Origin: a virus
Length of the DNA: 43,559 nt
Reading direction: 5' to 3' (one strand)
IMG/VR virus record: IMGVR_UViG_3300024264_001189
Location: 1-43,559 of that record
Positions within the stretch are counted from its first letter, which is position 1. Every line of letters starts with the position of its first letter. This document shows, in pieces, positions 41,601-43,559 of this stretch. A model generated the notes under the pieces. That model ran no database searches. It was not told the origin of the DNA and was given only the letters and a program-made list of their open reading frames with translations. A program made the position numbers and the translations under genes.

Positions 41601-43559
41601 TGAAATATTAATTGTAATCTTAGCTGGTGCAGCATCTTGCAATCCTGCTCTAAGTATTATGTTTTGATTTGCGCCTGTTGTAATAGGTTCTGCAATACCA
41701 TCACCTGCTTGTGTAGTTAGGTTAGTTTCTCTGTGATCCTGTGCAGTAGGTACAATATTTACTGCTGAAACTACATCAGCTAGTACTGTATAGCTATCAC
41801 CATCATCGTAACTTATTTCTAAAGCACCTGTTGTATTAAAGTCTGTTTCACTCCAATCAAACAATTTGATTTCATTATCAGCAAGTGATTTATATTTTAC
41901 TTTACCATTTGCTCCGGTGTTACCTACTTGACGGACTATAGCATTTACAAGAGTTGCACCATCTAATGCTAGACGATTAAACTGTGCGTTGCCATTAAGT
42001 TGAAGTGTAACTTCTTTAATCTCTTTTAGATCAACAACAGCAAAGCTATTTGTTTCTCCAAAGATTTCAGTTGCTACATAATCATTTTGTGCATTTCTAA
42101 ATACATATTCTCTGTAGTTATAAACATAATGCTTTTTACCTCTCCAACTAAGTACTTTTGGTAATTCAGCTGAATACTCTAATGTCTCTCCATCTGGGTC
42201 TTGAACAATGTTTCCGTTTGCATCAAAGAATGTTGGACGGTATGTTACATTTGTATCTAAGTTATTATTCAATCTCCAAATGTCGTTGTACTCTGGAAGT
42301 ATATCAATAGCAATAGTAGTATTGCCAGCGACAGCACCTAACTGTGATGCACTACCAGGGTCAGTAGCAGTAATAACGCCGCTTCCGTTAATGTAATAAT
42401 TTTGTGCTGCTTCGTCTACACTCATTCTTACATAGTCGTAAGATGCATCAAAGCCAGTTAGTGTTTCGTCTATATCTAAATTATCACCTGCTGAGTTAGC
42501 TTTTCCAAAACTTATAGATCTGTAAGTGTCCTTTGGATCATCTTGGAAGTTAACTGCTGTACTAGGACGAATGGTAAGATTGTTAACATCATTTGCTTTA
42601 TCAAATAAGTGCGCTTGGTTGTTTCGTATAGTTAATGGTTCATCTCCTGGAACTATTTGTAATAGTCCATCGTTATCAAACTCATCGTTACTAGTACTAA
42701 AGTTTAATTTGTAAACTTGTCCGTCTACTAATGGAGTAGTTGCTGAAGTTGCAGGGTTACCAGATACTTCTAATCTTCTAATTGATCCTGTTTGTAAATT
42801 AAGAACATCTCTGTCTAACGAAATACCTACTTCAGTAATAGTAACTGTTGCATCGTTAGCAGGTGAAGTTCCACCTAGTGTAGTACCATAGATTAAGAAC
42901 TGGTCTCCAACTTTATAATGATCGCCAAATTCGTCATTTAGTATACTTACGGTATATTGACCACTATTTCTTCTAACTTTACCAATTGCAATCTGTGCAT
43001 GTGTACTAGATACAAACGGATAACTTTCGTCATTATCAGTAATAGCAACTCCGTCAACTGCAACGTCTTGTACTCTTGCTTGATATATTGCATAACCAGG
43101 TTCGCCACTTATTGCGTCTGCACCTACATATGCATATGAATTGCCAGCTACATCAACTGTGCTACTTGCACCAGCTTTGTCAGCAGCATCGTCAAAGTTT
43201 ACATCATAACCGTCAATTACTACACCTTGTAGTCTTTGAACATTTGATACTTCGTATCTTGCTAGTGTAAATTCTGGTGTTTGTGTACCGCCAAGTGTAT
43301 CGTTATGGTAATAGTCAAGTTCGCCTTTATTGTTTGGTACTTCTTCTAAGTTATAAACATGTAAACTTAATTGAGTTGCTAAGTTATTATATCCTGTAGT
43401 ATCAATGTTTCCAAACGTAGCACCTGTTGGACTACCGCCATTAAGAATATTACTACCTTGGTTGTATGTTCCTGTAACACCTGTTAAGAAAATCTTTTGT
43501 GCATTAGCTGAACTATATGCAACTGTACCAGAACCGTCACCTGTTGAACCTGTTATAGT
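38670..43559 (-). CDS. Giant virion protein with C-terminal Peptidase_G2-like domain (5' end outside window)
   Basis: At least 1629 residues. The frame is open from the stop at 38670 to the right edge, so the start lies outside; the ATG at 42425 is internal. The visible N-terminal part reads like a tail or fibre protein (RSISFGKANSAGDNLDIDET, EFTLARYEVSNVQRLQGVVI). The body has many beta-rich repeats with IYTATATVVV-like strands. The last 130 residues (QYADLAENYVSDNAYEPGTV, HRVAGVVSTNPAYLM, GRVPCMVIGPVQKGDILVTS) match the Peptidase_G2 or IMC-type autoprocessing domain of phage tail spikes, frequent in marine phages. In that family the domain assists trimer folding and is cut off. Whether it is active here is unknown. 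Confidence 0.8.
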   Translation of the reverse strand, partial: TITGSTGDGSGTVAYSSANAQKIFLTGVTGTYNQGSNILNGGSPTGATFGNIDTTGYNNLATQLSLHVYNLEEVPNNKGELDYYHNDTLGGTQTPEFTLARYEVSNVQRLQGVVIDGYDVNFDDAADKAGASSTVDVAGNSYAYVGADAISGEPGYAIYQARVQDVAVDGVAITDNDESYPFVSSTHAQIAIGKVRRNSGQYTVSILNDEFGDHYKVGDQFLIYGTTLGGTSPANDATVTITEVGISLDRDVLNLQTGSIRRLEVSGNPATSATTPLVDGQVYKLNFSTSNDEFDNDGLLQIVPGDEPLTIRNNQAHLFDKANDVNNLTIRPSTAVNFQDDPKDTYRSISFGKANSAGDNLDIDETLTGFDASYDYVRMSVDEAAQNYYINGSGVITATDPGSASQLGAVAGNTTIAIDILPEYNDIWRLNNNLDTNVTYRPTFFDANGNIVQDPDGETLEYSAELPKVLSWRGKKHYVYNYREYVFRNAQNDYVATEIFGETNSFAVVDLKEIKEVTLQLNGNAQFNRLALDGATLVNAIVRQVGNTGANGKVKYKSLADNEIKLFDWSETDFNTTGALEISYDDGDSYTVLADVVSAVNIVPTAQDHRETNLTTQAGDGIAEPITTGANQNIILRAGLQDAAPAKITINISTCRATGHDMLDVGTGSFNQTNYPNVLLGFPAQEANQANEVQERTKGRVFYVTTDQDGFFRVGRFFTVDQGTGTVTFAASIALSDVDGIGFKRGVVVTEFSTDTAMSDNAIDTVPTESAVRGYVNRRLGFDQAGAPVTNSIGPKILAQNGSVPLTGDLQAANNTITGIANVNLSDNDGSIAVNRDYVDGKTEYFNKFKNMRDTVITAPDRGHILGYTGTKVLLIDSQSASGNNFDVGRVLCNSNASEIYGTIVGETSYYDRTFGSTLQITYFPTATEFNGGLEVNKYVDNSVTGDVDAAPSFAGVPIYTATATVVVTTDPKGQPSYAISNPGTPGGAADAINGPFDEIINIQEEPFVDNGAGGTDPVSDIGLYIRRQNTTSQDVSVPDDPTAYYNLQINDEVIVNQDVAPDAAILQSKLSMQLATTEAAAPTGDATAKQARSGLTSFDSANFEITDGWVGIKNNGISLAEIQQIGAWTVIGNADENTTATATAVSFETVADKGGAILHKDLIGVDFDETTGVDPFEPLESTGAVVRTAGDKDDTADGVFTYEVINISTAGSKDSIVKTDSTGIITASNAGFKLADNVVISESAGGVTSYHNGAGGLMFTSSGTGTSDTNFAGNINIGGLTDPDIDGDNLPEVFGQSELQTAQASTSKFVASGWMYTKFIEDADAKGAQTTGISLGAGSGLTEEGEVAIVVPGATNNDIPAKFTATAITPSINGNDGTAGFDIGSSDYGYKHLYIHDIDAAGAVTIGESLAVGTTLTIDGDFVVNSASVQKFKVTESNGNIETVGTLAVGAITSTGTLEVGGSISLGDDGNGDPLTGDIGSTTNPFATVHAATFTGTAAQAQYADLAENYVSDNAYEPGTVVVFGGSEEVTITNTKGDHRVAGVVSTNPAYLMNSHQEGDNVAAIALAGRVPCMVIGPVQKGDILVTSATAGFAVVNNTPSVGTVIGKSLETNTDNIKGIVEVVVGKA

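Noticed and set aside
23985-43559. Diversity-generating retroelement around the variable-looking fibre genes
   Set aside because: No reverse transcriptase and no pair of template and variable repeats were seen in the window.
1-43559. Prophage, insertion sequence, tRNA or CRISPR content
   Set aside because: No integrase, transposase, attachment-like direct repeats, clover-leaf sequence or spaced direct repeats were recognised. The window reads as lytic phage throughout.

Overview
This window is a piece of a large, AT-rich, T4-like marine myovirus genome. The hallmarks are a T4 gp44-type clamp-loader ATPase, a DexA-type exonuclease, PhoH, MazG, a phage GroES-like co-chaperonin, T4-type late promoter boxes (NATAAATA), and a block of about 27 kb of very large virion or tail-fibre genes of the sort found in marine T4-like phages. 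The phage ferredoxin is of the 7Fe FdxA type usual in alphaproteobacteria. With the low GC this suggests an alphaproteobacterial host such as SAR11 rather than a cyanobacterium. That host call is inference. I saw no tRNA, rRNA, CRISPR array, integrase, attachment site or insertion sequence.

Layout. Positions 1-8277 run leftward: a structural gene cut by the window edge, an unknown gene, clpA behind its own sigma70-like promoter, a type II dnaJ, then a lysis cassette (GH19-like endolysin, Rz-like and Rz1-like spanins, a lipoprotein with a CHAP/NlpC-like amidase fold, and two small membrane proteins, one with an EF-hand), then two conserved phage proteins behind a late promoter. phoH (8419-9144) runs rightward with a structured leader. 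Positions 9141-16452 run leftward as a tightly overlapping nucleotide-metabolism and replication cluster: thymidylate synthase, a 49-residue membrane protein, DHFR, ferredoxin, a 2OG-Fe(II) oxygenase, the clamp loader, small proteins, the exonuclease, MazG, the co-chaperonin, a truncated DnaE-like protein and small virion-associated proteins. Positions 16484-43559 encode giant structural proteins, all leftward except one inverted gene (20604-22949). The last gene runs off the right edge.

How the genes work together. ThyA and DHFR supply dTMP, MazG cleans or alters nucleotide pools, gp44 loads the sliding clamp, and ClpA, DnaJ and the GroES-like protein form an unusually full proteostasis set. 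Ferredoxin and the oxygenase form a small redox pair. The endolysin, the second wall hydrolase, the spanins and the candidate holins form a complete Gram-negative lysis module. Early or host-type promoters precede clpA and the dexA-like gene. Late boxes precede the structural genes, some of them overlapping the stop codon of the gene before.

The items most worth following up are: the DnaE-like protein that ends just before the family's catalytic aspartates; ClpA with an intact ClpP-docking tripeptide; the EF-hand membrane protein in the lysis cassette; an inverted repeat that carries a promoter, a ribosome-binding site and a possible terminator at once; the inverted structural gene with back-to-back late promoters; and a leucine-rich-repeat virion protein with small repeated inserted modules. 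All family names come from reading the translated sequence, not from a database search.
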